Assembly (NCBI RefSeq): GCF_028372415.1
Contig: NC_092872.1
Location: 91,928,575 to 91,992,574 of the forward strand
DNA: 64,000 nt
Source of the DNA: Notamacropus eugenii
Lineage: Eukaryota; Chordata; Mammalia; Diprotodontia; Macropodidae
Direction of reading: 5' to 3'
In this document: one piece after another, positions 12,306 through 22,384 of the stretch
Numbering within the stretch: the stretch's first letter is position 1
Layout of the letters: every line of letters starts with the position of its first letter
Position numbers and translations under genes: made by a program
The notes under the pieces: generated by a model
The model's input: only the letters and a program-made list of their open reading frames with translations
What the model was told of the DNA's origin: nothing
Databases searched by the model: none

Positions 12306-12344
<39 letters not shown>
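12306..12344. repeat. (GT)n microsatellite
   Basis: About 19 uninterrupted GT units in the 3' region of the HAL1-like copy A. The matching position in the copy near 58.63 kb carries an (AT/GT)-rich run, so the repeat grew from a site shared by the family. Confidence 0.9.
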
Positions 12345-12347
<3 letters not shown>

Positions 12348-12562
12348 CATAATCCCTCCAACTACCCAGATACTGAGAAAAGTTTCAAGAGTTGCAAATA
12401 TTATCTTTCCATGTAGGAATGTAAACAGTTCAACTTTAGTAAGTCCCTTATGATTCTCTTTCCTGTGTACTTTTTCATGCTTCTCTTGATTCTTCTGTTT
12501 GAAAGTCAAATTTTCTTTTCAGCTCTGGTCTTTTCATCAAGAATGCCTGAAAGTCCTCTATT

Positions 12563-13588
12563 TCATTGAAAGACCATTTTTTTCTCCTGAAGTATTATAC
12601 TCAGTTTTGCTGGGTAGGTGACTCTTGGTTTTACTCCTAGTTCTGTTGACTTCTGGAATATCATATTCCATGCCCTTTGGTCCCTTAATGTAGAAGCTGC
12701 TAGATCTTGTGTTATCCTGATTGTGTTTCCACAATACTTGAATTGTTTCTTTCTAGCTGCTTGCAATATTTTCTCCTTGACCAGGGAACTCTGGAATTTG
12801 GCCACAATGTTCCTAGGAGTTTCTCTTCTTGGATCTCTTTCAGGTGGTGATCGGTAGATTCCTTGAATACTTATTTTGCCCTCTGGTTCTAGAATCTCAG
12901 GGCAGTTTTCCTTGATAATTTCATGAAAGATGATGTCTAGGCTCTTCTTTTGATCATGGCTTTCAGGTAAGCCCATAATTTTTAAATTGTCTCTCCTGGA
13001 TCTATTTTCCAGGTCAGTTGTTTTTCCAATGAGGTATTTCACATTATCTTCCATTTTTTCATTCTTTTGGTTTTCTTTTGTGATTTCTTGGTTTCTCATA
13101 AAGTCATTAGCCTCCATCTGTTCCATTCCAATTTTTAAAGAACTATTTTCTTCAGTAAGCTTTTGAACCTCCTTTTCCATCTGGCCAATTCTGCTTTTTA
13201 AAGCATTCTTCTCCTCATTGGCTTTTTGGACTTCTTTTGTCAATTGAGTTATCCTATTTTTAAAGGTATTATTTTCTTCAGCATTTTTTTGGGTCTCCTT
13301 TAGCAAGGTGTTGACCCCCTTTTCATGCTTTTCTTGCATCTCTCTCATTTCTTTTCCCAATTTTTCCTCCACCTCTCTTACTTGATTTTCAGAATCCTTT
13401 TTGAGCTCTTCCATGGCCTGAGACCATTGAATATTTATTTTGGATGTTTGGGATACAGAAGCCTTGACTTTTATATCTTTCCCTGATGGTAAGCATTGTT
13501 CTTCGTCATCTGAAAGGATGGGAGAAGATATCTCTTCACCAAGAAAATAAACTTCTATAGTCTTATTTTTTTTCCCTTTTTTGGGCAT
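12563..13588 (-). CDS. L1-type ORF1 protein of HAL1-like copy A, C-terminus shortened
   Basis: This is a retrotransposon nucleic-acid chaperone, not a host gene. The 341 residues start MPKKGKKNKTIEVYFLGEE. About residues 70-165 form a long coiled coil with repeated E/K/N heptads (for example LKSRIGQMEKEVQKLTEE). An RRM-like part follows from NLKIMGLPES, with QGIYRSPPERDPRRETPRNI and AARKKQFKYCGNTIRIT. The C-terminal domain includes AWNMIFQKSTELGVKPRVTY. In human ORF1p the matching parts are NLRIIGVPES, QEIQRTPQ and RISYPAKLSF. A 7-A run at about residue 336 puts the frame off relative to copy C, whose C-terminus reads DFQAFLMKRAELNRKFDFQ, so roughly 33 residues are lost. ATG start confirmed on the minus strand. 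Otherwise open, hence fairly young. Confidence 0.88.
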   Translation of the reverse strand: MPKKGKKNKTIEVYFLGEEISSPILSDDEEQCLPSGKDIKVKASVSQTSKINIQWSQAMEELKKDSENQVREVEEKLGKEMREMQEKHEKGVNTLLKETQKNAEENNTFKNRITQLTKEVQKANEEKNALKSRIGQMEKEVQKLTEENSSLKIGMEQMEANDFMRNQEITKENQKNEKMEDNVKYLIGKTTDLENRSRRDNLKIMGLPESHDQKKSLDIIFHEIIKENCPEILEPEGKISIQGIYRSPPERDPRRETPRNIVAKFQSSLVKEKILQAARKKQFKYCGNTIRITQDLAASTLRDQRAWNMIFQKSTELGVKPRVTYPAKLSIILQEKKMVFQ

Positions 13589-14262
13589 TTTCCCAACCGG
13601 TTACTTGATTTTTGGGTCTTTTGTTAAGAGTAGGGTATACTCTGGGAATCTGTAAGATCTCAGTTCCTCCAAGGTGGCTCAATCAAGTGTGTACAATCTG
13701 GGAGCAAGAAGAGATTTTTTGTGTCCAGAATCTTAGCAGTTTCTTCTCCACAGCCACCTGGCCTCCAGTTTCACCAAGTCAGCACTGGGGCTGATTTTCA
13801 GATAAGCTGCATAGGCAGGGCTGTCATTCAGTGTGAGATAAAGATCTGCTCCCTCAGGGTCTCTATACAGGGCTGACATAAGAATGGGCTTATCAGTGCC
13901 CCCAGGGTTTTTACAATCCAACAATGGATGTGGGCTGCTGTAGGGGCTGTCCTGGAAACTGCTGCCTAAGGCTGGAGCTATGGAAGGCCCTTCTCCCTTC
14001 CCAACCAGCTGAAAAAATCCTGTCACTGACCTTTGGTGCCTGTGGGTTGAGGGATCTGCTCTGTGTCCAGTGCAACAGACTTTTCATATAGGCCTTTCAG
14101 GTCACCCTGGGCTGGAAATCTCTACTCTGTTGTTCTCCACTTCTGCTCCTCCATAATTTGTTGAGAGTCCCTCTCTATAGGTATTTTATGGGCTGTGTGG
14201 TGAGAGCCTGCATATGTGTGCCTTTCTACTCTGCCATCTGCCCCCATGTTGGCTCTGCCCCC

Positions 14263-14826
14263 ATGTTGCTTTCTTAATTGGTCTCTTGTACCTTACTTCT
14301 ATTTAGCCACTAACAGTTGGATTTGCTCTTACAAGGAAATATTTTCTCAAAGTGTGTGGGAGGCATAATCTTCCACCCCAGCTTTTTACCACCTTACCTT
14401 TTGGGGAGAGGAAGAGAATTGGGTTCTTGGTTTACAGCTCAGTTCCTTTAGAGCATAGCCTCAAGTTTTCAATCCAAAATGTTCCTGTTAGGCTGGATTT
14501 CCAAACACCCTCGATTCTCAAGGCTTCCCTGATGGGCTGGCTGGCTACAACATCCCACCTGGAATCCTGGCTCCAAGGTCACCATGGCTTAAACTCCTGG
14601 GTCTGGAGGAACTTCCTACTGGCAACCAAAATTGATAACAAAGGACATAGAACACAAACAAATACCCCTAGGCCTGTTCCTCAGAGCTGGGTTAAAAGAG
14701 AGGGTAAGGGTGGGGTGGGGTGGGAAGCAAGTCCTTTCCTTCTCATTAGCTGAGAGGGCACTGTGATCTTCACCCTGTAGATATAGTAGAAAGAAACAAG
14801 TGTCCCAGAAAGAGAGTGATTGCCTC
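14263..14826. other. Unassigned, moderately GC-rich segment
   Basis: It carries one 133-codon frame (14352-14753) with no recognisable domain. Composition and blocks such as 'tgttaggctggatttccaaa' look like a dispersed repeat, possibly LTR-derived, but I cannot place it. Confidence 0.35.
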
Positions 14827-14842
14827 AGTCTTGCTAATTTTA

Positions 14843-15469
14843 TTTTATTTTATTAATAATTAATTTATTTGTTTTCAGTTTTCAACAATCACTTCCATAC
14901 ATTTTAAATGTTCTCCCCCTCCCTCCCCAAGATGGCATGCAATCTTATTTGGGTACTTCACATACATTCTTATTAAACACATTTTCACAATAGTCATGTT
15001 GCATAGAAGAATTAAAAATGAATGGGAAACATGCAAAACATGTTTAAATAAAGCATTCATAACATAACATTCAAAACATTCATAATAAAATATTCATAAA
15101 ACATGAGAAAAAGCCAAAGCAAAACATAACAGAAGAGAAAATAGTCTGCTTCATTCTGCATTCTGACTCCATAGTTCTTTCTCTGGATATGGATGGCATT
15201 TTGCATCAAAAGTCCTTTGGAAATATTTTAGGTCCTTACATTGCTATGAAGGGCTAAGTTTACCAGATATTCCTTGTTCTCCTAATTTGTTTATAGTATC
15301 AGCCTTTATACCTAGATCATGTACCCATTTGAACTTTATTCTGGTATACAATGTCATGTATTGATCCATGCCCAGTTTCTGCCCCACTATTTTCCAGTTT
15401 TCCCAGCAGTTTTTGTCAAACAATGAGTCCTTATCCCAGAATCTGGGGTCCTTGGGTTTGTCAAATAGT
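14843..15469 (-). mobile_element. L1 insertion with internal deletion and perfect 16-bp target duplication
   Basis: AGTCTTGCTAATTTTA is found at 14827-14842 and 15470-15485. Between them, on the minus strand, an ORF2 stretch (15469-15244: DKDSLFDKNCWENWKIVGQK, YTRIKFKWVHDLGIKADTI) jumps straight to the L1 3' UTR (15243-14843). The human ORF2p counterpart is DKDSLFNKWCWENW...YTKINSRWIKDL, which lies about 270 residues before the ORF2 end, so roughly 0.8 kb is missing inside. Confidence 0.9.
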
Positions 15470-15589
15470 AGTCTTGCTAATTTTAAAGAGTCTTTTCCAG
15501 TTATGCAGCCAATCAAAGGAGTTTATGCCCTCCCTCATGGTAGGGGACATAGGGGCCTCTCTGCCTAGATATGCTTGAGTCACAGATGT

Positions 15590-15735
15590 TTACTTGTGTG
15601 ATCTTGGAGCAAATCATTGAACCTCCCTGGATCTCACCTATAACTTAAGAAGTTTGTCTAGATGGTTCTTTTCAACTCTCAATTTATAACCCTAGATAAC
15701 TTTGAAGTTCCTTCCTAGATTCTCTGATTCTAGCT
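15590..15735 (+). repeat. MIR SINE fragment
   Basis: 'gtgatcttggagcaaatcat' followed by 'gaacctccctggatctcacc' and the downstream 'gaagttccttcctagattct' match the MIR core and tail. Confidence 0.6.
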
Positions 15736-16169
15736 TCTCCCTGGAATAAAAGATATAGATGATCCAAGTTTGTTAGGGAATAAGCTATGGGCAACTGACT
15801 CATGGATCTGAATCTCTTCAGGAAGGATTAAGACCATCCAGATAGCTGATGGTAGGTGGAGGAATACTTGGGCATAGCATTAGACATTACCCACCTCCCT
15901 CTGATGTATTTACCAACACTGTAAATCAATTTTCAGTTTCCAAAAATAGAGCAAAATATCATAGCACTTAAACTACCTCATGGTATCAAAATACATTATA
16001 AACAATTCCTTTAGAATAACTCTTTTTCAGTGACCTTTAAATATTTCCTTGCTCAAAATTTGTCCTGAAATACAAGACAGGTGAGTAAAAAAAGATGTTG
16101 GGCATGAAAATTAACCTGTTACTTGGAGTGTTCATGTATTAAATAGAACCTTTTCTGAGAGTCAGCGAA

Positions 16170-16685
16170 GGTAGACTCAGCTCCTCAGTGCCCCAAGGGG
16201 TTTTACAATCCAACAATGGATGCGGGAGGGTGTACAGGCTGCTCTGGGAACTGCTGCTGCCTGCTGATGTAGCCTCTGTGGCCGCTGCCTGAGGCTGGAG
16301 CTATGGGGAGGCCCTTCTCCCTTCCTGGCCAGCTGAACAAACCTCATCACTGACCTTTGGCACCTGTGGGTTGAGGGATCTGCGATCCCACTGCTACTGC
16401 AACTGGGGATTAGCTGCTACTGAGACTGGAGATTCCGCCCCTGAGGTGTCCTCCTCCCAGAACCGCTCCACGCAGCAAAGGCTGGGGTGGGGCTGCTCCG
16501 CATCTGGTGCAACAGACATTTCCTGTGGGCCTTTCAGGTCACCCTGGGCTGGAAATCTCCACTCTGTTGTTCTCCACTTCTGCTGCTCCAGAATTTGTTG
16601 AGAGTCCCTCTCTACAGGTATTTTATGGGCTGCGTGGGGACAGTCTGCTTTTGTGTGTCTTTCTACTCTGCCATCTTGGCTCCCA
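16170..16685 (-). mobile_element. Solitary L1/HAL1 5' UTR
   Basis: Closely matches the 5' UTR of copy A (shared 'ccagctgaa' block, 'caggtcaccctgggctggaa', 'tactctgccatcttggctcc'). It ends at 16685 with the L1 start (GGGAGCCAAGATGGCAGAGTA on minus) and stops at about 16170 before ORF1. L1 5' UTRs carry internal promoters, so this piece could start minus-strand transcripts toward the left. Confidence 0.8.
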
Positions 16686-16849
16686 GAAAATAAAATTTTA
16701 ATGCAGATTTGGGCTGGAACAGGAAAAACTGAGTAAAAAGTGCTGATTTTTGAGAAAGAAAAAATCAGGAAAGTATCTTTCCTGAGAAAACAATCCTGTC
16801 TTCTTAGCATGTACTGAAACATTTGTCTGGTGTGGCTGTGTATATTTTC

Positions 16850-18600
16850 TTTTAAATCAGCATTTATTCCCTCTCCCCCATCCCCAAGGAATTGGGATTG
16901 CATTCTTGGAAGGGTAGATTAACAATCCAGAGAAAACTTGGTATTCTAGTAATAAGGCATTGGTACTTAATATCATGATTTGCTATGCTGATTTTGTAAA
17001 AAGCCATAAATGTGAGGCAGTGACTCCTCATGGATTATCTCATTTCAGAGGAGGGAGTGGGCTGGGAATCCCCAGACTCTACTCCTTTTGGGTAGGAAAA
17101 GGAACGAAGGCCTTGTTAGAGTCTGCTATATACGCTTCTATTTCCTCCATGGTTTGAGGCTCACAAGTCAACAGGTCCATACCACTGATAGTCATCACCA
17201 CATCCTCCTCAATGCAAACCCTGCCAAAGCCTTGGAAACGCTGCAGAGTGTGGTTATTGATGAAGCAGGCTTGCACAGTGTCAGCCAAGGCCTGGTCGAG
17301 GAGGTGGTCAATGAAGTAAATGCCTGACTCCACAGTCAGCACCATCCCCTGCTCCAGATTGCGAGCTGTTTGAAGGGTCCTCAGGCCTGGCTCATAGATA
17401 TGCTCCATGCCCCCAGGGTAGCCACCAACATCGTGCACATCAATTTCAAGGAAGTGCCTGAGTCCATGAGGCATGAATACAGCACCTAGGTGGACCTTAG
17501 CCATGTCTTCCACATTGCTGGTCAAGATATACTGATGTAAGTGAGCTCCTCCAGGTGGACTTGATCAGCTAGACAGTGCATGTCAGACCAGGATACTCCT
17601 AGTTTGATGGCATTCATGACAGCCTGGGAAGATCTCAGTACAGCTTCAAAGATAGCTTTGTGGTCAGAAGTGAATTTCCCATTAGCAGGGAAGGTGCAGG
17701 TGATATCAGATGAGAAACAGTAATATACACCTCCCATGTCAAACAAGCACAGGTCTCCATCTTGAATTGTCTTGTCATTTGGGGCTCTAGCATGTCCATA
17801 GTGTAAGATGGCAGCATTCTCTCCACTGCCACTGCCATGTGTAGGAACTATGGTGCATCCCACCACGGAAATAGCAGTAGTCTTCAAAGAGGCTTTCCAA
17901 CTCATATTTCTTCATTCCCACTTTTACTGCTTTCATGACCTTCTTATGGGCATCACTGGACACTTTGTTGGTATAGCGCAAAACGTCCAACTCCATGTCA
18001 GTCTTAATCACACGGCACTCCACAATTTCTGGGTGAAGAATAGTGTTGTTGACTTTGAACTGGCTGATGCCTTCAAAGGAAGCCTCCCAGGAGACACTGC
18101 TGCTGTGTGTATTAACACCACACATGGTGAGAAGAACTGATGGAGTCATTGAAGCCAAGACCTTGGCTGTGCCATCTGAATACTGCACATCATCCACAGC
18201 ATACTTCTCCTTGAAGTGCTCAAGGGAGTGAATCTTTCCCATCCAGGTGGCATGACTTTCAGGAAGTTTGGGAACAAACAGGGTAGATTTCCCAGAGTAG
18301 ACATCAGTGGCTGAAAAGCAGCCTGGCTCTGTGACACCAAAAGCCCAGTGAAAGAAGGATTCCTGCAGGAACAGAACCCCAGTGTCCATGCAGTACCTAT
18401 TACTCTTCTCCCCTCCCTGCAGGAGGACCAAAGAACCTTTCTGCACAGCCAAGTTTTTCCTTAAATGATCACATAGATGCTTCCCGTTCAAGGAGAAAAG
18501 GGCCCATAGTGCTTTCAAGGTTTCATTCCCCAGCCAAAATACAGGTCCCCCGGCCTCAGCCACGTTAGCCCAGATATGTAGTTGCTCATCATGTGCTCTC
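16850..18600 (-). pseudogene. PEPD: PEPD (prolidase) processed pseudogene
   Basis: An intron-less copy of the whole peptidase D coding region (equivalent 18563-17079) lies on the minus strand. PEPD is a cytosolic Mn-dependent dipeptidase that splits X-Pro dipeptides. Matches include [60 protein letters not shown] and [10 protein letters not shown]-like residues. The usual ATG is GTG at 18563. Frame breaks near 17800 and 17525 split it into three frames. The metal-ligand region remains readable: [36 protein letters not shown] and IEEDVV. After the stop at 17079 there is a 3' UTR with an AATAAA (rc at 16863-16868) and a weak A-rich stretch at about 16850. I could not find a clean poly(A) tract or target duplication. 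Upstream it abuts an L1/HAL1 ORF1 at about 18600. Confidence 0.93.
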
Positions 18601-19547
18601 TAAAAGTGTTATTTTCTTCAGCATTTTTTGGGTCTTCTTTAGCAAGCTGTTGACTTGCTTTTCTTGATTTTCTTGCATCACTCTCATTTCTCTTCCCAAT
18701 TTTTCTTCCACCTCTTTTGCTTGGTTTTCAAAATCCTTTTTGAGCTCTTCCATGGCCAGAGACCACTGCATATTTATTTTGGAGATCTCTGATGGTATGC
18801 ATTGTTCTTCTTCATCTGAAAGAATGGAAGAAAATACCTGTTCACCAAGAAAGTAACCTTCTATAGTCTTATTTCCCCCCCTTTTGGGGGCATTTTCCCA
18901 CTCAGTTACTTGACTTCTGAGTCCTTTGTCAAGAGGAGGGTGTATTCTGAGCATCTGTAAGTTGTTGGTTACTCCAAGGTGGCACAATCAAGGGAGAGGA
19001 GTTTACTCCTTTCCTGGTCTGCGCTCTGGTCTGGGAGCTACCAAAGCTTTTCTGTCCAGGATCTGCAAGTAGAATTCCCTTTCCAGAGCCTCCACCAGCT
19101 CCACCACACCAGATAGCACTCTTCCTCACCCTTGGGCTGCCATTCTGGGCTGAGACCCAGATCAGGGGTTCAATTCCCCAAGGGGCTTTAGGCTGAGGGC
19201 TCCAAAAATGTACACTGATGCTGCTGCCACAGCCGCCTGGGGCCAGAACTAGGAAGGACCCTGCTCCCTTCTTGCCCAGCTGAAAAAGCCCTCTCACTGA
19301 CCTCTGAAGCTGCCTTTGGTGCTTGTGGGCTAAGGGATCCGAGAACTTCCACTGATGCTGGGGATTCTGCCCCCAGGGCCTGCTCCTGTACTGCTCCTCC
19401 TGGCTCCATGCAACCAAGGCTAAGCTGCGCTCTGTGTCCAGTGTGACAGACCTTTCCCATTGGCCTTCCAGGTCACCTTGGGCTGAAAATCTCCTTCACT
19501 CTATCATTCTGTGGCTTCTGCTGCTCTAGAATTTTTCCACAGGTACA
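18601..19547 (-). mobile_element. L1/HAL1 5' UTR plus start of ORF1, ending at the PEPD copy
   Basis: The 5' UTR spans about 19547-18900. ORF1 begins at the ATG at 18893, and after a shift in a C/G run reads NKTIEGYFLGEQVFSSILSD and MQWSLAMEELKKDFENQAKE, like copy A. It breaks off at about 18601 in the coiled coil, at the residue pair that corresponds to 'ENNT' of copy A. PEPD 5' UTR begins at once, in the same orientation. The missing L1 3' part is not found beyond the PEPD copy. Confidence 0.8.
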
Positions 19548-21290
19548 CTCTTGATTTGGTCAGACAGGAAGACTGCTTTGTAGGGGTTAATATCTTACTT
19601 TGTTCTAGTCTAGTATTCTCAAAAGGATTGCTAATAATGGGGGCAACAACCCCTACAGCATTGCCTAATCTCCCTTCTCTCAAGAGCTGGCAAGAGGGGG
19701 AGACAACTCCCCTCACATTTCAATTGGGTCAATCAAGAAAGGCATAGCTTGTGCACTGCCCTAAATCTCCTCAGTGGGGACCAGATGAGTCAAACACAGA
19801 TTCTTCCCCCCCCCCCCCCATATCAAGGCACACACAGCATTTCAGTTTGTATATTCAACCTTAGGGGTTTCCCACTTACTGATGTCCACCTGCTTTTTAG
19901 GGCATCAGACAAAGAAGGTACATTGCCAGCAATAACCTCCAATTTTACATTACCTCATCCCTGTATCTCACTGCACAGTTGCAGTGGAAAATTTACATTT
20001 TAAGCATAAATGTTTATATTATTTATTATTATGTAATGCTGTGCAAGCATGGTGGAGACACTTTGAACCATAATCATGAGAACTCAAATCTAATACTTGG
20101 GAATGAGAGATTGTTATGGCTATGGATCCTGGGAAACTAACTCTAAGAAAGAATAACATAAATTCACTTTACATGCTAAAATCTACCTTACTTACAGTCA
20201 GCTGTCAGTTTGTTATACTCCAGAATCATGCTTGAATTCAATTTCTTTAGAAATCTGAAAACTAACCTTAGTAGCTGCCTCATTTTCTGAGTTTTCTGAG
20301 TTTACTTTCTTGAAAAACAATTGTTCCTCACCGAAATTTTTCTACAGTTTGGATCCTTTATTTGTTTTTTATTAGTGTCCAATTTGCTTAAGTCAGGATG
20401 ATTTGATTAGAAATGGCGACAAAGATTGTATTTCTTCAGAATGGCCATTACTTCTTGGCAAACAAGGCACAATATTTTGTCTCTCACGTAAGTAAACAAA
20501 TATCAATTCGTCTACTCCAGATTAAATACTCTATGTTCTGATTTGATCTTTGTTTTTTTATCACCTATTTCACAAAGTTACACCCAAAACTTTAATGTTA
20601 GAACCAAAAAATCTCCACAGCAACTACTCACATACAAAGAAATACTGAACTATCAGACCTTGAAGAAAGCACCAGATACTCACGTAGGGTGGCTGCACAG
20701 CAGCGGGGGAAGAAGCCCTCATGTTGTACATTATACAGCAGGCATCAGCTGTGTTGGTGCATGGCTACTCTCATTTTGTCCCTGTTCAATGCCAGTAACA
20801 ACTGAAAACACAACAAAAAGATGTGACTCTCCTTCCTCTCAAACTAGAGACAGACAGTTGCCACAGGTCATTTGACGAACAGGAGAGAGTCTGTAGTGGC
20901 AATCCACCCACCAAGTTACATTACGGATACAATAGTGACTATTGGAAGGTGGGTTAAGCAGGACATGGACAAAGCATCTTTACCTTCTTTTATATCCTCT
21001 ACATTTTTCACTGGCCTCCTGAAATCCTTTGGTGGACCACTTGTGACCCATGGGCCATATGTTGTATCTGCATTGTGTCCTACCAAAATATGCAGCCCTA
21101 GAAATAAGAATTTCTTCTTACTAACTTATATCCTCTTCTGCTAGATGGTTTGTAACTTCTTGCATATCTACACTTATACACACTTTACGTGTGCGTGTGT
21201 ATCAATCTCACAAGTACAACTTAAGGGAATTATGACTATATACTTCATGTAAAACAAACCCAGGGTTTTTAGTGGACTATAAGTTCAATA
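19548..21290. other. Unassigned intergenic sequence
   Basis: It holds a C-homopolymer at about 19806-19819, and AT-rich sequence. Frames at 20543-20875 and 20872-21144 have no recognisable domains. The first 250 bases look repeat-like, but I cannot name the family. Confidence 0.35.
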
Positions 21291-21299
21291 TAGGGTCAC

Positions 21300-21480
21300 A
21301 GATTTTAAACATGAAGGGATCTTAAAGGTAATCTAGTATAACTTGCTCATTTTACATATCAGGAAACTGAGATTCAGGGAGGGGGAGGTGCTTTGCCCAA
21401 AGCTAAACAGGTAGTAAGTTTCAGATTGAGGATTCATAGGTCTTTTGGCTCCAAATCCAGAACTCTATCACTGCTTTTCC
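21300..21480 (-). repeat. MIR SINE
   Basis: Reverse-oriented MIR: 'ttacatatcaggaaactgag', 'gctttgcccaaagctaaaca' and 'ggctccaaatccagaactct'. Confidence 0.8.
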
Positions 21481-21509
21481 ACTGTGAGACAGAAGTGTGG
21501 CCTGGTGGC

Positions 21510-21534
21510 CAAAAAAAAAAAAAAAAAAAGAAAA
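21510..21534. repeat. Poly(A) tract
   Basis: About 19 A residues then GAAAAAA. It follows the MIR end and precedes L3-like sequence. Confidence 0.8.
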
Positions 21535-21589
21535 AAGCTAAAGTCATGATATCCAGAACAAAAGAGGAAGCAGTTCTGCTATACTCTCT

Positions 21590-21940
21590 TTTGGTTAGAT
21601 TGTCTTGAGTACTGTGTTCAAATCTATATGTTTTATTTTAAGAAAGACCTAAATAATCAGAAATGCATGCAAAAGATGGTAACAAGGATGTAAAAGTACT
21701 GAAGAATACCCCAAAAGACCAGAGATGTAATAGATATACTGGGGATTTATCCCAGGGCAGGATATTTAGTAGGTACAATCAGCAATGTCCTGGGAATGCT
21801 TCCCATCTTCTTTAGGAACATCTCAGAAGAGAAGCCACCATCAAAAATTGCCATTTGCCCCAAGTATTGAAATTGTTAGTGATAGCAGTGTATATCAGAG
21901 AGGTTGAAGGAACTGGGAACATATAGCTTTGAGATGATAA
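21590..21940 (+). repeat. CR1/L3 LINE fragment
   Basis: 'ttgagtactgtgttcaaatc' followed much later by 'gaggttgaaggaactgggaa' are blocks from the 3' half of the CR1/L3 reverse transcriptase region. Strongly diverged. Confidence 0.6.
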
Positions 21941-22020
21941 TTTTTATTTTTATTCATTTCTGTTACATTTTGTCTCCCTTCCTTCTTCCCAACTCTACAT
22001 TAGAGAAGGCCAACATTTCA

Positions 22021-22030
22021 TATCTATCTA

Positions 22031-22094
<64 letters not shown>

Positions 22095-22097
22095 ATC
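22021..22097. repeat. (TCTA)/(TC)n microsatellite
   Basis: TCTA units on both sides of about 28 TC units. Confidence 0.92.
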
Positions 22098-22135
22098 TTA
22101 TATCTACATCTATTTATGGAACTATGCAATACAAG

Positions 22136-22372
22136 GTTGGTGGTACAGTGGATAGCTCATTGGGACTGGAGTCAGGAATACTCTTCCTGAGTTCAAATTC
22201 TGCTTTAGAACACTTACTAGCTTTGTGACCTAAGGTAAGCCACTTAACTCTATTTGCCTCAGTTTCCTTATGTGTAAAATGAGTTAGAGAAGGAACTGGC
22301 AAACCACTGCAGTATCTGCCAAGAAAATCCCAAATGGGGTCATAAAGAGTCAGACATGACTGAAAATACAAT
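22136..22372 (+). repeat. tRNA-like SINE with RTE/BovB-style tail
   Basis: The head has box-like 'ggtggtacagtggatagctc' and 'gagttcaaattctgctttag', with a CORE-like middle 'tttgcctcagtttccttatg'. The tail 'gtcataaagagtcagacatg' resembles the 3' end of BovB/RTE LINEs, which suggests mobilisation by an RTE enzyme. Near complete. Confidence 0.75.
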
Positions 22373-22384
22373 ACTACTTCTCTT

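Larger units (their letters stand above)
10741..14262 (-). mobile_element. HAL1-like (half-L1) retrotransposon, copy A
   Basis: On the minus strand the parts are: a 5' UTR of about 670 bp ending near 14262 in the L1-type start (rc of 'ctactctgccatc'), an ORF1 at 13588-12563, a pyrimidine-rich (on +) 3' region of about 1 kb, and an A-tail at 10741-10760. There is no ORF2 and no reverse transcriptase between ORF1 and the tail. The same layout recurs at 57.7-61.3 kb, so the lack of ORF2 is a family trait and not a local deletion. A younger plus-strand L1 end sits inside it (11440-12140). Half-L1 elements that keep only ORF1 are known in mammals and are thought to move by L1 enzymes supplied in trans. 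Confidence 0.75.

Noticed and set aside
12306-12344. Histidine/threonine-rich peptide frames over (GT)n runs
   Set aside because: Frames at 12237-12509, 59585-59770 and 63045-63269 are microsatellite translations.
12563-13588. 341-codon frame as a host coiled-coil gene
   Set aside because: RRM and C-terminal domain match L1 ORF1p, the 5' UTR is L1-type, and sister copies exist at 18.9, 34-36 and 59-60 kb.
14263-14826. Solitary LTR of an endogenous retrovirus
   Set aside because: Composition is suggestive, but I could not find clear ends, a target duplication or a family match, so it stays unassigned. The same applies to 19548-19800.
16394-16903. 169-codon minus frame
   Set aside because: It runs across the PEPD 3' side and an L1 5' UTR, with no conserved protein on either part.
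22136-22372. tRNA gene
   Set aside because: The box A/B-like head belongs to a dispersed SINE with a CORE middle and an RTE-like tail; no cloverleaf-complete tRNA is seen.
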